In this document: in pieces, positions 1-8,900 of the stretch
How positions within the stretch are numbered: the stretch's first letter is position 1
How the letters are laid out: every line of letters starts with the position of its first letter
DNA from: JAAFIP01 sp031428975
GTDB taxonomy: Bacteria > Pseudomonadota > Gammaproteobacteria > Burkholderiales > Burkholderiaceae_C
DNA length: 25,586 nucleotides
Assembly (NCBI GenBank): GCA_031428975.1
Contig: JANOYR010000041.1
Span: forward strand, 1-25,586
Direction of reading: 5' to 3'
The notes under the pieces: model-generated
The model's input: the letters and a program-made list of their open reading frames with translations, nothing else
Told to the model about the DNA's origin: nothing
The model's database searches: none
Made by a program: the position numbers and the translations under genes

Positions 1-686
1 ACTACCGACTCGTTCACTGAATAGCCCAGCACCGCCAGTACGGCCGCCAGTACCGAGAGTGAAAACTCCCACTGAAAGAAGGCAAAAAAGCCCAAAATGA
101 TCACAATGTCGTGCAAGTTAGCGATGATGGCTGCCACGGCATACTTCCACTCAAAGCGAAATGCCAGGTAAATCATGATGCCCAGCACCACCATGCCCAA
201 GGCTTTGAGGCCATCGGTGGCCAGCTCTTCGCCGACTTGAGGGCCGATAAACTCAGTGCGCTTGAGCGTGACTGCCTCTGCACCCGCAGCGGTTTTGCAC
301 ACCTGTTTGCCGCCTTGCGCGCTGTCTGCTTGCATTGTGCCTTCAGATGCCGCGCACAGCGCGAGCACGACTTTTTCGGTCTGCGCAGCAGAGGTCACGC
401 CCTTTTGCGCGGGCAGGCGGATCATTACATCGCGCGCGCTGCCAAAGTTTTGCACTTGAACGTCTGTAAATCCCTGGGCAGCGATGATGGTGCGCATCTT
501 CTCGGTGTCGGCAGGCTGCGAATAACCCACCTCCATTACTGTGCCGCCCGTGAATTCGACCGACAAATGCAGGCCGCGCGTGAACAAAAAGAACACCGCA
601 GCCAAAAACGTGATCAACGACACCGCGTTGAAGATCAACGCATGGCGCATGAACGGGATGTCTTTTTTGATTTTGAAAAATTCCAT
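1..686 (-). CDS. secF: Protein translocase subunit SecF, N-terminal part (cut by window edge)
   Basis: SecF is an inner-membrane RND-like partner of SecD that uses the proton motive force to help SecYEG complete protein export. The frame read on the minus strand from ATG 686 gives 228 codons without a stop before the left edge. Visible are a first membrane helix at about residues 13-32, the FTGGT motif just after it, a periplasmic stretch with two Cys, then the membrane region with FRFEWKYAVAAIIANLHD and the GYSVNES motif typical of beta-proteobacterial SecF. The start lies 12 nt after the secD stop. The secD stop codon overlaps a short AAGG that can serve as ribosome site, so the pair is probably translated together. 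The C-terminal third lies outside the window. Nothing looks broken. Confidence 0.95.
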   Translation of the reverse strand, partial: MEFFKIKKDIPFMRHALIFNAVSLITFLAAVFFLFTRGLHLSVEFTGGTVMEVGYSQPADTEKMRTIIAAQGFTDVQVQNFGSARDVMIRLPAQKGVTSAAQTEKVVLALCAASEGTMQADSAQGGKQVCKTAAGAEAVTLKRTEFIGPQVGEELATDGLKALGMVVLGIMIYLAFRFEWKYAVAAIIANLHDIVIILGFFAFFQWEFSLSVLAAVLAVLGYSVNESV

Positions 687-698
687 GGTCGTGCTGCC

Positions 699-2654
699 TT
701 ATTTCTTTGCTTTAGGAGTGGGCTTGGCCAAGGACTTGGCAGGCGCGGGGGCGTCTTCGTCCTCTAGGTCCAGCACCGCGCCTTCTGGCGTCACAGCGCC
801 CTCAGGCTTCCACACGGTGCCAATCGACACACTCTTGAGCTTCTTTTTATTGCCATAGAACAAGTTAACCAAGCCGCGCGAGAAAAACACCGCCGAGAAC
901 ATGCTGGTCAAAATACCAATGCAATGCACCACCGCAAAACCGCGTACCGCGCCAGAGCCAAAGGCCAACAGCGCCACACCCGCTATTAACGTGGTGATGT
1001 TGCTGTCCAAAATAGTAGCCCAAGCACGGTCATAGCCGGTGTGTATGGCCGCCTGCGGCGACGCACCGTTGCGCAACTCTTCGCGTACCCGCTCGTTGAT
1101 CAGCACGTTCGAGTCAATCGCCATACCAAGCGCCAAGGCCATCGCAGCCATGCCCGGCAGAGTTAGTGTGGCCTGAAGCATGGACAGCACAGACACCAAC
1201 ATGAGTAAATTCACGCCCAGCGCAATACTGGAGAACATGCCAAACACGTAGTAATACACGCACATAAAGGCCACTATCACTAAGAAGCCCCAAATCACGC
1301 TGTTAAAGCCCTTGGCAATATTCTCAGCACCCAAGCTCGGACCAATGGTGCGTTCTTCAATGATTTCCATCGGTGCGGCTAAAGAGCCCGCCCGCAGCAA
1401 AAGAGACGTGTCGTTGGCCTCTTGCGTGCTCATACGGCCAGAAATTTGCACACGTCCGCCACCAATCTCTGATCGAATCACGGGCGCTGTCACTACCTCG
1501 CCCCTGCCTTTTTCAAACAGCACAATCGCCATGCGCTTGCCAATGCTCTCGCGCGTCACGTCTTTGAATAAACGCGCGCCCTTCGCATCCAGCGACAAAT
1601 TCACTGTGGGCTCTTGGGTTTGGCTGTCAAAGCCAGGCTGGGCATCGGTAAGGTTCTCGCCCGTCAAAATCACTTGTTTTTTAACAATAACGGCTTGTTG
1701 GTTGCGGTCAAGGTAACGCTCCGAGCCAAAAGGCACAGCGCCTTGTCCACGCTCAGCACTTTGGCCTTCAGTCGACTCGTCAACCATGCGCATCTCTAGC
1801 GTTGCGGTACGGCCTATCAGGTCTTTGGCGCGCGCCACGTCTTGGATACCTGGCAATTGCACCACAATGCGGTCAAGCCCCTGCTGCTGGATCACCGGCT
1901 CCGCCACACCCAGCTCGTTAATACGGTTGTGCAGCGTAGTCATGTTTTGCTTGAGTGCCATTTCCTGCACTTTGCGCTCGGCCTCTGGCTTGATGGTCGC
2001 TGTGAGCTTGTATTCAATACCTTCTGTCGTTTGCGCCGTTTGCAATTCGTCAAACTGCTCACCAATCAGTTTTTTAGCCGCCTCAAGGGTGGAGATGTCC
2101 CGAAATCGGATCACGATGGCCTGTTTGTCGCGGCTGATACCCGCGTGGCGCAGATTTTTTTCGCGCAAATTGGTACGAATGTCACCCGACAAAGATTCGG
2201 CTTTTTTAGTGAGTGCCGCCTGCATGTCTACTTGCAGCATAAAGTGCACGCCACCGCGCAAATCGAGCCCCAAATACATGGGATTGGCATGGATGGCCGA
2301 CAACCACTTAGGGGAGCGCGAGAGTAAGTTAAGTGCCACCACAAATGGTGGGTCTGACGGATCAGGAATCAGCGCCTTTTGAATGGCGGATTTGGCCTTG
2401 AGTTGGCTATCGGTGTCTTTGAAGCGTGCTTTGATGGAGTTGCCGTCAAAGCCGACCACGTCAGGTGTCAGGTTGGCATCTTTAAGCGCCTGCTCGACCT
2501 TAATCAGCGTAGTGGTGTCGACTTTAATGGTGGCTTTACCACTTGAGACTTGCACCGCTGGCGCTTCCCCAAAAAAGTTGGGCAATGTATAGAGCACTGA
2601 AATCAGCAAGACTATGCCAATGACTATGTACTTCCAAATGGGGTAACGATTCAT
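699..2654 (-). CDS. secD: Protein translocase subunit SecD
   Basis: SecD forms the proton-driven SecDF complex that pulls exported proteins through SecYEG. The 651-residue product has an N-terminal membrane helix (about 8-27), the family motif LGLDLRGG at 128-135, a large periplasmic region with the MRMVD segment, and a C-terminal block of membrane helices containing GMAIDSNVLINERVREE and DSNITTLIAG. It is a little longer than the usual 615-630 residues because of an Ala/Pro/Lys-rich tail of about 40 residues after the last helix. The ATG start is preceded by GAGG at good spacing. It lies between yajC (62 nt upstream) and secF (12 nt downstream), the usual yajC-secD-secF order. Confidence 0.97.
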   Translation of the reverse strand: MNRYPIWKYIVIGIVLLISVLYTLPNFFGEAPAVQVSSGKATIKVDTTTLIKVEQALKDANLTPDVVGFDGNSIKARFKDTDSQLKAKSAIQKALIPDPSDPPFVVALNLLSRSPKWLSAIHANPMYLGLDLRGGVHFMLQVDMQAALTKKAESLSGDIRTNLREKNLRHAGISRDKQAIVIRFRDISTLEAAKKLIGEQFDELQTAQTTEGIEYKLTATIKPEAERKVQEMALKQNMTTLHNRINELGVAEPVIQQQGLDRIVVQLPGIQDVARAKDLIGRTATLEMRMVDESTEGQSAERGQGAVPFGSERYLDRNQQAVIVKKQVILTGENLTDAQPGFDSQTQEPTVNLSLDAKGARLFKDVTRESIGKRMAIVLFEKGRGEVVTAPVIRSEIGGGRVQISGRMSTQEANDTSLLLRAGSLAAPMEIIEERTIGPSLGAENIAKGFNSVIWGFLVIVAFMCVYYYVFGMFSSIALGVNLLMLVSVLSMLQATLTLPGMAAMALALGMAIDSNVLINERVREELRNGASPQAAIHTGYDRAWATILDSNITTLIAGVALLAFGSGAVRGFAVVHCIGILTSMFSAVFFSRGLVNLFYGNKKKLKSVSIGTVWKPEGAVTPEGAVLDLEDEDAPAPAKSLAKPTPKAKK

Positions 2655-2716
2655 ACTAAGACCTCAATGCTGGTTCGCAAGGCGTACCCTGCGGCTTGCA
2701 AACAACCGACTAATCC

Positions 2717-3049
2717 TTACTTCATCGTGCCTTTAGGCAGCACCTGCACCACTGCGCTGCGCTGCAATTGCACTTCCACGCCCTCGGCCAGCTCCAAGCT
2801 AACATTGCTCTCGCCAAGTTTGGTCACTTTGCCAAGCAGGCCGCCAGCGGTAGCAACCTCGTCCCCTTTGGCCAGTGCGTCGATCATGGCGCGGTGCTCT
2901 TTTTGTTTTTTCATTTGCGGGCGAATCATCACAAAATACAGCACCACAAACATCAAAACCAGAGGCAGCATGCTCATGAGGCTTGACTCCATGCCACCTG
3001 AAGCAGCAGCAGCGGGGGCGGTTTGGGCGATGGCAGAAGAAATAAACAC
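2717..3049 (-). CDS. yajC: Sec translocon accessory protein YajC
   Basis: YajC is a small single-pass inner-membrane protein that associates with SecDF. The 110-residue product starts VFISSAIAQTAP, has one strongly hydrophobic helix (about residues 24-43), the family signature MIRPQMKKQKEH directly after it, and a cytoplasmic domain with KGDEVATAGGLLGKV. The GTG at 3049 is chosen because GGAG lies 6 nt upstream (3056-3059) and family members begin MFIS-like. The frame stays open to another GTG at 3082, adding 11 residues, but that codon sits inside a 16-bp palindrome and has no well-spaced ribosome site. The gene upstream is hvfC, not tgt, which usually precedes yajC in related bacteria. Confidence 0.93.
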   Translation of the reverse strand: MFISSAIAQTAPAAAASGGMESSLMSMLPLVLMFVVLYFVMIRPQMKKQKEHRAMIDALAKGDEVATAGGLLGKVTKLGESNVSLELAEGVEVQLQRSAVVQVLPKGTMK

Positions 3050-3074
3050 AGAAAACTCCAAAAATGAAAGGTGT

Positions 3075-3090
3075 CCAAGCACGTGCTTGG
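3075..3090. repeat. 16-bp perfect palindrome between hvfC and yajC
   Basis: CCAAGCACGTGCTTGG is a perfect 16-bp palindrome. It begins 22 bp after the hvfC stop and ends about 25 bp before the preferred yajC GTG start. As RNA on the minus strand it can fold into a 6-bp stem with an ACGT loop, followed by a broken T-run (TTTCATTTTT). It may be a weak attenuator separating the bufferin genes from the Sec genes, or a protein-binding site. A TACAAT hexamer (3102-3107, minus strand) just upstream could be a yajC promoter -10, but no convincing -35 was found. Confidence 0.5.
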
Positions 3091-3112
3091 CTTAACCTTC
3101 CATTGTATGCGG

Positions 3113-3931
3113 CTAAGTGCTTAAACCCCGCCGTGTTAACTGCCTTTCGCCAGCCAAACAAGCGCCCAACACCAAGCCGTCATGGTAACAATTTGTAAGC
3201 CAATGAGAAAAATCAAACCCCTCGCCTGCGCACTCTAAGGCATGCCCCAGTGGCTCGTTTTCTAACAATGCCGATACAAACGCACATTCAGCCCCCAGCA
3301 GCACGCGCATGTTTGGTGCATAGCCTTTGCGCCAAACCAAGGCGGCCTCAGCCCTGTCTGCGCCGCCTATGGACGCAAGCGCAGCCATCGCGCCCACGGC
3401 AGCACCCGCCTGACTGTGTGCCTGCACAATAGCCACAATGGGATAAGCGCTGGCTACTACGCAAGTCGCACTCAACCGCAGCCCCACTTGCGAGGGCTCG
3501 TGCTGGGTGAGTAATGCAAAGCTGGCAGTGTCTTGTGCAGCATCGGTCGCGCCTGCGCACTGATGCAGCGCCAACTCCAGTTTGGCCACATCGGGCAAAT
3601 ACAGCTCACTTGCCAATTGCGCAGAATCAGCCAAGAATAGGGACAAATTTGCCCCCCACTGCGCCCAATCCCCCTGCACTGGCGGATGCGTATGCCAAAA
3701 ATGCCGCGCCATGGCTTCAAAACTAGCCGGTCCAATCAACTGTGCCACCACGGGGTAGACCACCTGCAAAGCCAAGGCGGCGCCCATGCGCACATTGGCG
3801 CGATAAGCTTGCAGACCGCGAGCCAAGGGCGCGGCATTTTCCTTGTGTGTTTGGCCAATTTGCGCCAGCAATGCAGACTGGCTGGCCGCCAAGCTGATAC
3901 CCAATGCGGGCAATTGGGCAATGCGGCTCAT
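3113..3931 (-). CDS. hvfC: DUF2063 bufferin partner protein (HvfC/BufC-like)
   Basis: DUF2063 proteins accompany DUF692 (MNIO) enzymes and are thought to present the precursor peptide to them. The 272-residue product has the DUF2063 N-terminal helical domain: QAYRANVRMGAALALQVVYPVV at about 42-63, then HTHPP near 80-84 and LYLPDVAKLELA near 109-120. The C-terminal half is Ala-rich and less recognisable. The start is ATG 3931, which overlaps the hvfB stop as ATGA (3928-3931), a classic translational coupling. An upstream in-frame start at 4030 exists but would lie wholly within hvfB. The gene closes the bufferin cluster; yajC follows after about 60 bp. The family call is firm; the biochemical role is taken from what is known of bufferins. 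Confidence 0.88.
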   Translation of the reverse strand: MSRIAQLPALGISLAASQSALLAQIGQTHKENAAPLARGLQAYRANVRMGAALALQVVYPVVAQLIGPASFEAMARHFWHTHPPVQGDWAQWGANLSLFLADSAQLASELYLPDVAKLELALHQCAGATDAAQDTASFALLTQHEPSQVGLRLSATCVVASAYPIVAIVQAHSQAGAAVGAMAALASIGGADRAEAALVWRKGYAPNMRVLLGAECAFVSALLENEPLGHALECAGEGFDFSHWLTNCYHDGLVLGACLAGERQLTRRGLST

Positions 3932-4833
3932 GGGGCAGCGCCAAGTGCATGGCGCAGCTTGTGGGCTATGGTATCGGCCAGCGCCGCCTCGTTGCACAAA
4001 GTCTTCAAACTGGGAATGGCCGTATCCCATTCCACCAAGCTAGGCATTTGGCTGCCAAAACGCGCCAAAGCCTGTGCATATACCTGCCAAACCCCTTCGC
4101 ACACGCGGCTGCCGTGGTCATCAATGACCAAATCGGGGAGCACGCAATGGCCTGCTAAGTGGATTTCACCAACCGCCGTGCGCGGGATATTTTGCAACCA
4201 AGTGCTGCAGCAGACCACCGGGTCGGGTACTTGCGCATTCAAGGCGTTGACGTAGAGGTTGTTCACATCCAGCAGCAGTTGGCAGCCTGTGCGTTGGGTT
4301 AGCCGCGTTAAAAATGCAGCCTCTGTAAGTTCTGACCCGTCAAAGGCCAAGTATGCCGAAAGATTTTCAACCAGTATCGGGCGCTGCAAACGCTCTTGCA
4401 CCTGCTGCACATTGCTGCACAGCACGTCCAAGGCTTCGTGGCTAAAGGGGATGGGCAGCAAATCCATGCCGTGCACGGTCTGCGCTCCAGACGGCAAATC
4501 CAGCGCCGCCCGTGCAAAGCAGGCGTGGTCGCTTACCCGAATAGGGTCTATGCGCTGCACCAGACGCGCTAAGCGCTCTAAATGCCAATCGTCAATGCCT
4601 GTGGCCGAGCCCAGTCCCAAACCTACGCCGTGCAAACTAATGGCATATTGGCTGCGCGCTTGCTCCAAAGTGGCCAGTGCAGCGCCGCCATCTGCAAAGA
4701 AGTTTTCAGAATGCACCTCCAAAAACCCCAGTGGCGGCAGCTCCGTTAGCAGTTGCGCGTAATGGGGATGCCGCCAGCCAATACCGCACTTCGGTGTTGC
4801 TGCAACAGGCGCAGTCACGCTCAGGCTGCGCAA
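3928..4833 (-). CDS. hvfB: DUF692 multinuclear iron oxidative enzyme (HvfB/BufB-like)
   Basis: This is a DUF692/MNIO TIM-barrel enzyme, the family of MbnB and TglH, which uses a multi-iron centre to modify cysteines of ribosomal peptides. The 301-residue product shows the expected metal-ligand positions: SLHGVGLGLGS (H68), VSDHACF (D102, H103), VENLSAYL (E156), LLLDVNNLYVNA (D189), GEIHLAGH (H225, H229), VIDDHGSRV (D239, H240) and VEWDTAIP (E268). The likely substrate is the Cys-containing DUF2282 peptide encoded 6 nt upstream, with hvfC as partner. The start is uncertain: no ATG fits the N-terminus. TTG 4833 is used here, GTG 4818 is the alternative, and neither has a strong ribosome site, so translation may depend on hvfA. 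Confidence 0.92.
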   Translation of the reverse strand: MRSLSVTAPVAATPKCGIGWRHPHYAQLLTELPPLGFLEVHSENFFADGGAALATLEQARSQYAISLHGVGLGLGSATGIDDWHLERLARLVQRIDPIRVSDHACFARAALDLPSGAQTVHGMDLLPIPFSHEALDVLCSNVQQVQERLQRPILVENLSAYLAFDGSELTEAAFLTRLTQRTGCQLLLDVNNLYVNALNAQVPDPVVCCSTWLQNIPRTAVGEIHLAGHCVLPDLVIDDHGSRVCEGVWQVYAQALARFGSQMPSLVEWDTAIPSLKTLCNEAALADTIAHKLRHALGAAP

Positions 4834-4839
4834 ATAAGA

Positions 4840-5133
4840 CTAGCTATTTTTTTCCATTTTGCCCATAGCGGCTTTTTTGGCTTGGTCTGCCGTCATGCCC
4901 TTCATGGACACACAGGTGCCCTTGGCCACGTATTTCCACTCGCCTTTGTCCATGTCCACTTTGGACTGGCCAGCGCAAGAGTGCGTGCCCGCCAAGTTGG
5001 TGCAGTCGTTTTGACCAATTTTGGCGATGCCGTAGCATTTTTCTTTTTCTTGGGCGACCGCCGGAGTGGCAATCAACATAGAGGACAGGAGGGAGGCTGC
5101 TGCGGCAGCTACGAGCGCGTGACGTTGGTTCAT
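4840..5133 (-). CDS. hvfA: DUF2282 bufferin-type metallophore precursor peptide
   Basis: The 97-residue product has a Sec signal peptide (Ala/Leu-rich, probable cleavage after ATPAVA near residue 28). The short mature part has four cysteines at about positions 33, 44, 53 and 74 in the contexts KCYGIAK, NDCTN, HSCAGQ and KGTCVSM. This is the DUF2282 pattern of bufferins, secreted ribosomal peptides that bind copper after an MNIO enzyme (here hvfB) modifies cysteines. ATG 5133 is chosen because GGAG lies 6 nt upstream. The in-frame TTG at 5145 overlaps that ribosome site and is unlikely. The peptide is rich in Lys and Met near its C-terminus. The hvfA-hvfB-hvfC order supports the call. Metal preference is inferred from family knowledge. 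Confidence 0.92.
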   Translation of the reverse strand: MNQRHALVAAAAASLLSSMLIATPAVAQEKEKCYGIAKIGQNDCTNLAGTHSCAGQSKVDMDKGEWKYVAKGTCVSMKGMTADQAKKAAMGKMEKNS

Positions 5134-5245
5134 GGTTTTCTCCAAAAATAGGGGAGTTAAAGAGCTGCTAGGCCAAGCGGCTTTGCAGTAATGATTAGTC
5201 AGGCAGGCTCAAAGTTCCTTACAGGCGCCCAATTGCAGCCATGCA

Positions 5246-5824
5246 TCAAAGCAGCTCGGCAATTTGATCCCACGCATCGGCGGGGATCCGCCCCACAAAC
5301 TTGACCACCACTTTGCCAGTTTTATCCATCAAATACGTCACTGGCAATTGGCTGCGCGGCATTTGGGTGGTACCCAGAGAATCGGTGTAGCCGCCTTCGC
5401 CCGCCCACAGCTGCACAAAACGCTGCTTGAGCGGCACCATGCGGTTGATCACGGCCTCGTAGTCGTCCACGTCTTTCATGCGCTTGTCAACACTGACCAA
5501 AACCAGCTCAAACGGCTTGCCTGCCCAGCCTTGGTAGTTCTCGCGAAGTTCTGGCATTTTGTCGCGGCATACCGCGCAATCAGTTGACCAAAACATTAAC
5601 AGCACGACTTTGCCTTTGAGTGAGGCCAAATTAAATGCCTTTCCACCTACGCTTTTGCCCTGCAATTTGGGGCGGTCACCCACAGCGGCCCCTGTTTCTA
5701 GGGGCGTGGCAACGATGGCTGGCTTTGTTGTGGGCGGTTTGGCAGCGGGCGCATTTTGCGCCAGCACCGCCACTGGCAGCATTGGCGCAAGCAGAGCGAA
5801 AAACAGGGGGCGAAGGTAGCGCAT
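5246..5824 (-). CDS. TlpA/ResA-like periplasmic thioredoxin-fold protein
   Basis: The 192-residue product has a signal peptide (hydrophobic to about residue 20, cleavage likely at VLA-Q), a Pro/Ala/Thr-rich linker, and a thioredoxin-like redoxin domain. The domain carries VVLLMFWSTDCAVC with the redox pair C83-x-x-C86, and a cis-Pro loop (SQLPVTYLMD) before KTGKVVVKFVGRI. Such proteins reduce or isomerise thiols in the periplasm, for example in cytochrome c or copper-centre maturation. ATG 5824 has AGGA 6 nt upstream; a TTG at 5830 is a poorer choice. It lies about 110 bp upstream of the Cys-rich bufferin gene on the same strand, so a link to that peptide is possible but unproven. Confidence 0.88.
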   Translation of the reverse strand: MRYLRPLFFALLAPMLPVAVLAQNAPAAKPPTTKPAIVATPLETGAAVGDRPKLQGKSVGGKAFNLASLKGKVVLLMFWSTDCAVCRDKMPELRENYQGWAGKPFELVLVSVDKRMKDVDDYEAVINRMVPLKQRFVQLWAGEGGYTDSLGTTQMPRSQLPVTYLMDKTGKVVVKFVGRIPADAWDQIAELL

Positions 5825-5880
5825 CAGCAATCCTATCAGGTGGTGTTTGGTTTAGTCTGCAAAATACAAACTCTATTACA

Positions 5881-5927
5881 GCTATTATTTTTATAGTGGT
5901 ATATGACCATATTACGGTGACATTGTC
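5881..5927 (-). repeat. Dispersed ~45-bp repeat, copy A
   Basis: Copy A of a repeat seen four times in this window, lying between the indolepyruvate oxidoreductase gene and the TlpA-like gene. On the minus strand it reads CAATGTCACCGTAATATGG then TCATATACCACTAT, followed by the inverted repeat CTAT...ATAGC. Over the 33-nt conserved half it matches copy C at 26 positions by hand alignment. It ends about 57 bp before the TlpA-like start. Confidence 0.75.
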
Positions 5928-5950
5928 AATATTTTCTTAAAATTTCTAAC

Positions 5951-8900
5951 TCAAACAGCTTTCAGCGCCTTTTCCCACAACTTGTGCGCCGCCCGCTCGT
6001 TATGCTCCTTCACATGGCCAAAACCTTTGATGGATTCGGGGATTCTGGCTAGCTCGACGGCTGCTCCGTGGTTGGCTGCATTGAGCTTGGCTGCAGTTGC
6101 CTTCATGCCTGTACGGTATTGGCCAATCCAACGGCGCTCCATTTGGCGCTCTGCGGTTTTACCAAAGATGTCAAAGGCCGTGCCGCGCAGGCCTTTGAGC
6201 TTGGCCAGCAGCTTGAAGCCTGTCAACATCGACGGGCCAAATTTGCGCTTAATCAAATGGCCTTTGTCGTCTTTTTTGGACAGCAGGGGCGGCGCTAGGT
6301 GGTAGTTCAGGCTGTAATCGCCTTCAAACTGCGCCTTGATTTTGTCTAAAAAGGTGGTGTCGGTGTGCAGGCGCGCCACCTCGTATTCGTCTTTGTAGGC
6401 CATCAGCTTGAACAGGCTTTTGGCCACTGCCTCGGTTAATGTGGCCTTGCCTAGCGGGGCTTCTGCGGTGCGCACGGTTGCCACAAAGTCTTGGTATTGC
6501 TGTGCATAGGCTGCATTTTGGTAGCCTACTAAATACGCAGCGCGCTTGGCTATCAGTGCATCCAGTGGCTCACGCTTAGTCGGCATGGCAATGGTTTGTG
6601 CGGGAGTGAGCAGTCGCTCCACACTGGCATAGTCGTGTGCAGCGCGGCGACCCCACATGAAGGCGGCTTTGTTTTGCGCAATGGCCACGTTGTTGAGCTC
6701 CATGGCGCGCATGAGCGAATCCAGGCCTAGGGGCACCCAGCCTTTTTGCCATGCATAGCCCAGCACCATGGGGTTAATAAAGATCGTGTCCCCCATCAGT
6801 GTGCCGGCCATGGCGTCAGCGTTGAACGCGCCCACGCCGTCCACGCCCACTGCACCAGCAATTTGCGCCACGCAAGCCTCTGCTGGGTTTTGCCAATTGG
6901 CGTTTTTCACAAAAGCCGCCGTGGGCGTGCTGTGGGCATTGAGCGCCACATGGGTTTTGCCCGGCTGCATGCGCAGTAGGGTTTCTTTGCCTGCTGCCAC
7001 TATCGGGTCGCAGCCCACAATCAGGTCGGCCTGCGCCATGCTCACCCGCGTGGTACGAATCGCGTCTTGGTTCTCGCCAATCAGCACATGGCTCCATGTG
7101 GCCCCGCCCTTTTGCGCCAAGCCTGCCGCGTCTTGCGTGACGATGCCCTTGCCCTCCATGTGGGCGGCCATGCCCAAAAGCTGGCCAATGGTGATGATGC
7201 CCGTGCCGCCCACACCCGCCACGATGATGCCCCAAAGATGGGCGATGCTAGGCAGCTGCGGCTCTGGCAGGGTCACGTCAAAAGGAGCAGTCAAAGCGTG
7301 CTGCGCCGCGCTCGAAGGCGCTGCAGATTTACTTTTCTTCTTGAAACTCCCGCCCTCCACCGTCACAAAGCTGGGGCAAAAGCCTTTCACACAGCTCACA
7401 TCTTTGTTACAAGTGCTTTGGTTGATTTGGCGTTTGCGGCCAAACTCGGTCTCAAGCGGTTCCACGCTCATGCAGTTAGACTGCACGCCGCAGTCGCCGC
7501 AGCCCTCGCACACCAGCTCATTGATGACCACGCGAATGGCGGGGTCGAGCATTTTGCCGCGCTTTCTGCGCCTGCGCTTCTCGGTGGCGCAGGTTTGGTC
7601 ATAAATGATGACGGTTGTGCCTTTAATCTCGCGCATTTCGCGTTGGATGCGGTCTAATTCGTCGCGGTGGAACACTTGCACGCCAATCGGCAGCGCCAGT
7701 GCCTCGCCCACGGCACTGCTAAAACCATCGTATTTTTCGGGCTCATCGGTCACCACCACGATGCGCTGCGCCCCCTCAGCACGCATACTGTTGGCAATTT
7801 GCAGCACGCTGTGGCCTTCGGCGCGTTCGCCAATTTGCTGGCCTCCGGTCATGGCAACGGCATCGTTGTACAAAATCTTGTAGGTAATGTTCACCCCCGC
7901 CACCACGCTTTGGCGCACCGCCAGCAGGCCGCTGTGAAAATACGTACCGTCGCCGAGATTAGCAAACATGTGCTGGTCATGGCTAAAGGGCTGCTGGCCC
8001 ACCCACGGCACGCCTTCACCGCCCATTTGTGTAAAACCCACCGTGCTGCGGTCCATCCAAATACTCATGAAATGGCAACCAATACCGGCCATGGCACGCG
8101 AGCCTTCGGGCACTTTGGTGCTGGTGTTGTGCGGGCAGCCCGAGCAAAACCAGGGCTGGCGCTCGGCATCCACACCCGTGCCGTTTTTGCTGGCCACCTC
8201 GATCACTTGCATGGAGCGCTCTTTGGCCTCAATCACATCAAGCCTGTGCTTCATGCGCGCGGCAGTGTCAGCGTCTACGCCCAACTTCAGCAGGCGTTTG
8301 GCAATGGCTTGGGCAATCAGGGCGGGCGACAAATCAGCATTGGCCCGCAGCAGGGTGCTGGCACTGGGGTTGGGCATGCTCCACTCCCCGCCCAAATAAC
8401 CCTCACTGGCCGCATCGTCAAACTTGCCCACTATCGTGGGCCGCACGTCGCTGCGCCAGTTGTACAACTCTTCTTTGAGCTGGTATTCAATGACTTGGCG
8501 TTTTTCTTCCACCACCAAAATCTCTTGCAAGCCCGTAGCAAATTCGCGGGTGAGCTGGGCTTCTAGCGGCCATACCACACCCACTTTGTGCAGCCGGATG
8601 CCCACGCGGTGGCAGGTTTCGTCATCTAGCCCTAAGTCGATCAAGGCTTGGCGGGTGTCGTTGTAGGCTTTGCCGCTGGCTATCAGGCCGAAGCGGTCGT
8701 TTTTCCCTTCGATGGCGTTGTAATTCAAGCGATTCGCGCGTATGTAGGCTAAGGCGGCATACCATTTGGTGTCAAACAGGCGCTTTTCCTGATCCAGCGC
8801 GGCATCAGGCCATCGAATATGCACACCGCCTTGGGGCATGGCAAAGTCAGTGGGAAGCACTATTTGCACGCGGTCGGGATCCAGCATGGCCGTGGCGCTG

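Noticed and set aside
111..767. Long plus-strand open frame of 218 codons
   Set aside because: It is antisense to secF and the secD tail; its protein has no recognisable fold and the minus strand carries clear SecF sequence.
3348..3560. Cys/Arg-rich 70-codon minus-strand frame over hvfC
   Set aside because: It is a same-strand shadow of the DUF2063 gene; the Cys content reflects the Ala-rich hvfC codons read out of frame.
4844..5038. Alternative frame of 64 codons over hvfA
   Set aside because: It overlaps the DUF2282 gene on the same strand and shows no signal peptide or family pattern; the hvfA frame has all expected features.
7667..8566. Plus-strand open frame of 299 codons (and others nearby)
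   Set aside because: It is a shadow of the indolepyruvate oxidoreductase gene; the His/Ala/Gly-rich product is what the complementary frame of a high-GC gene gives.
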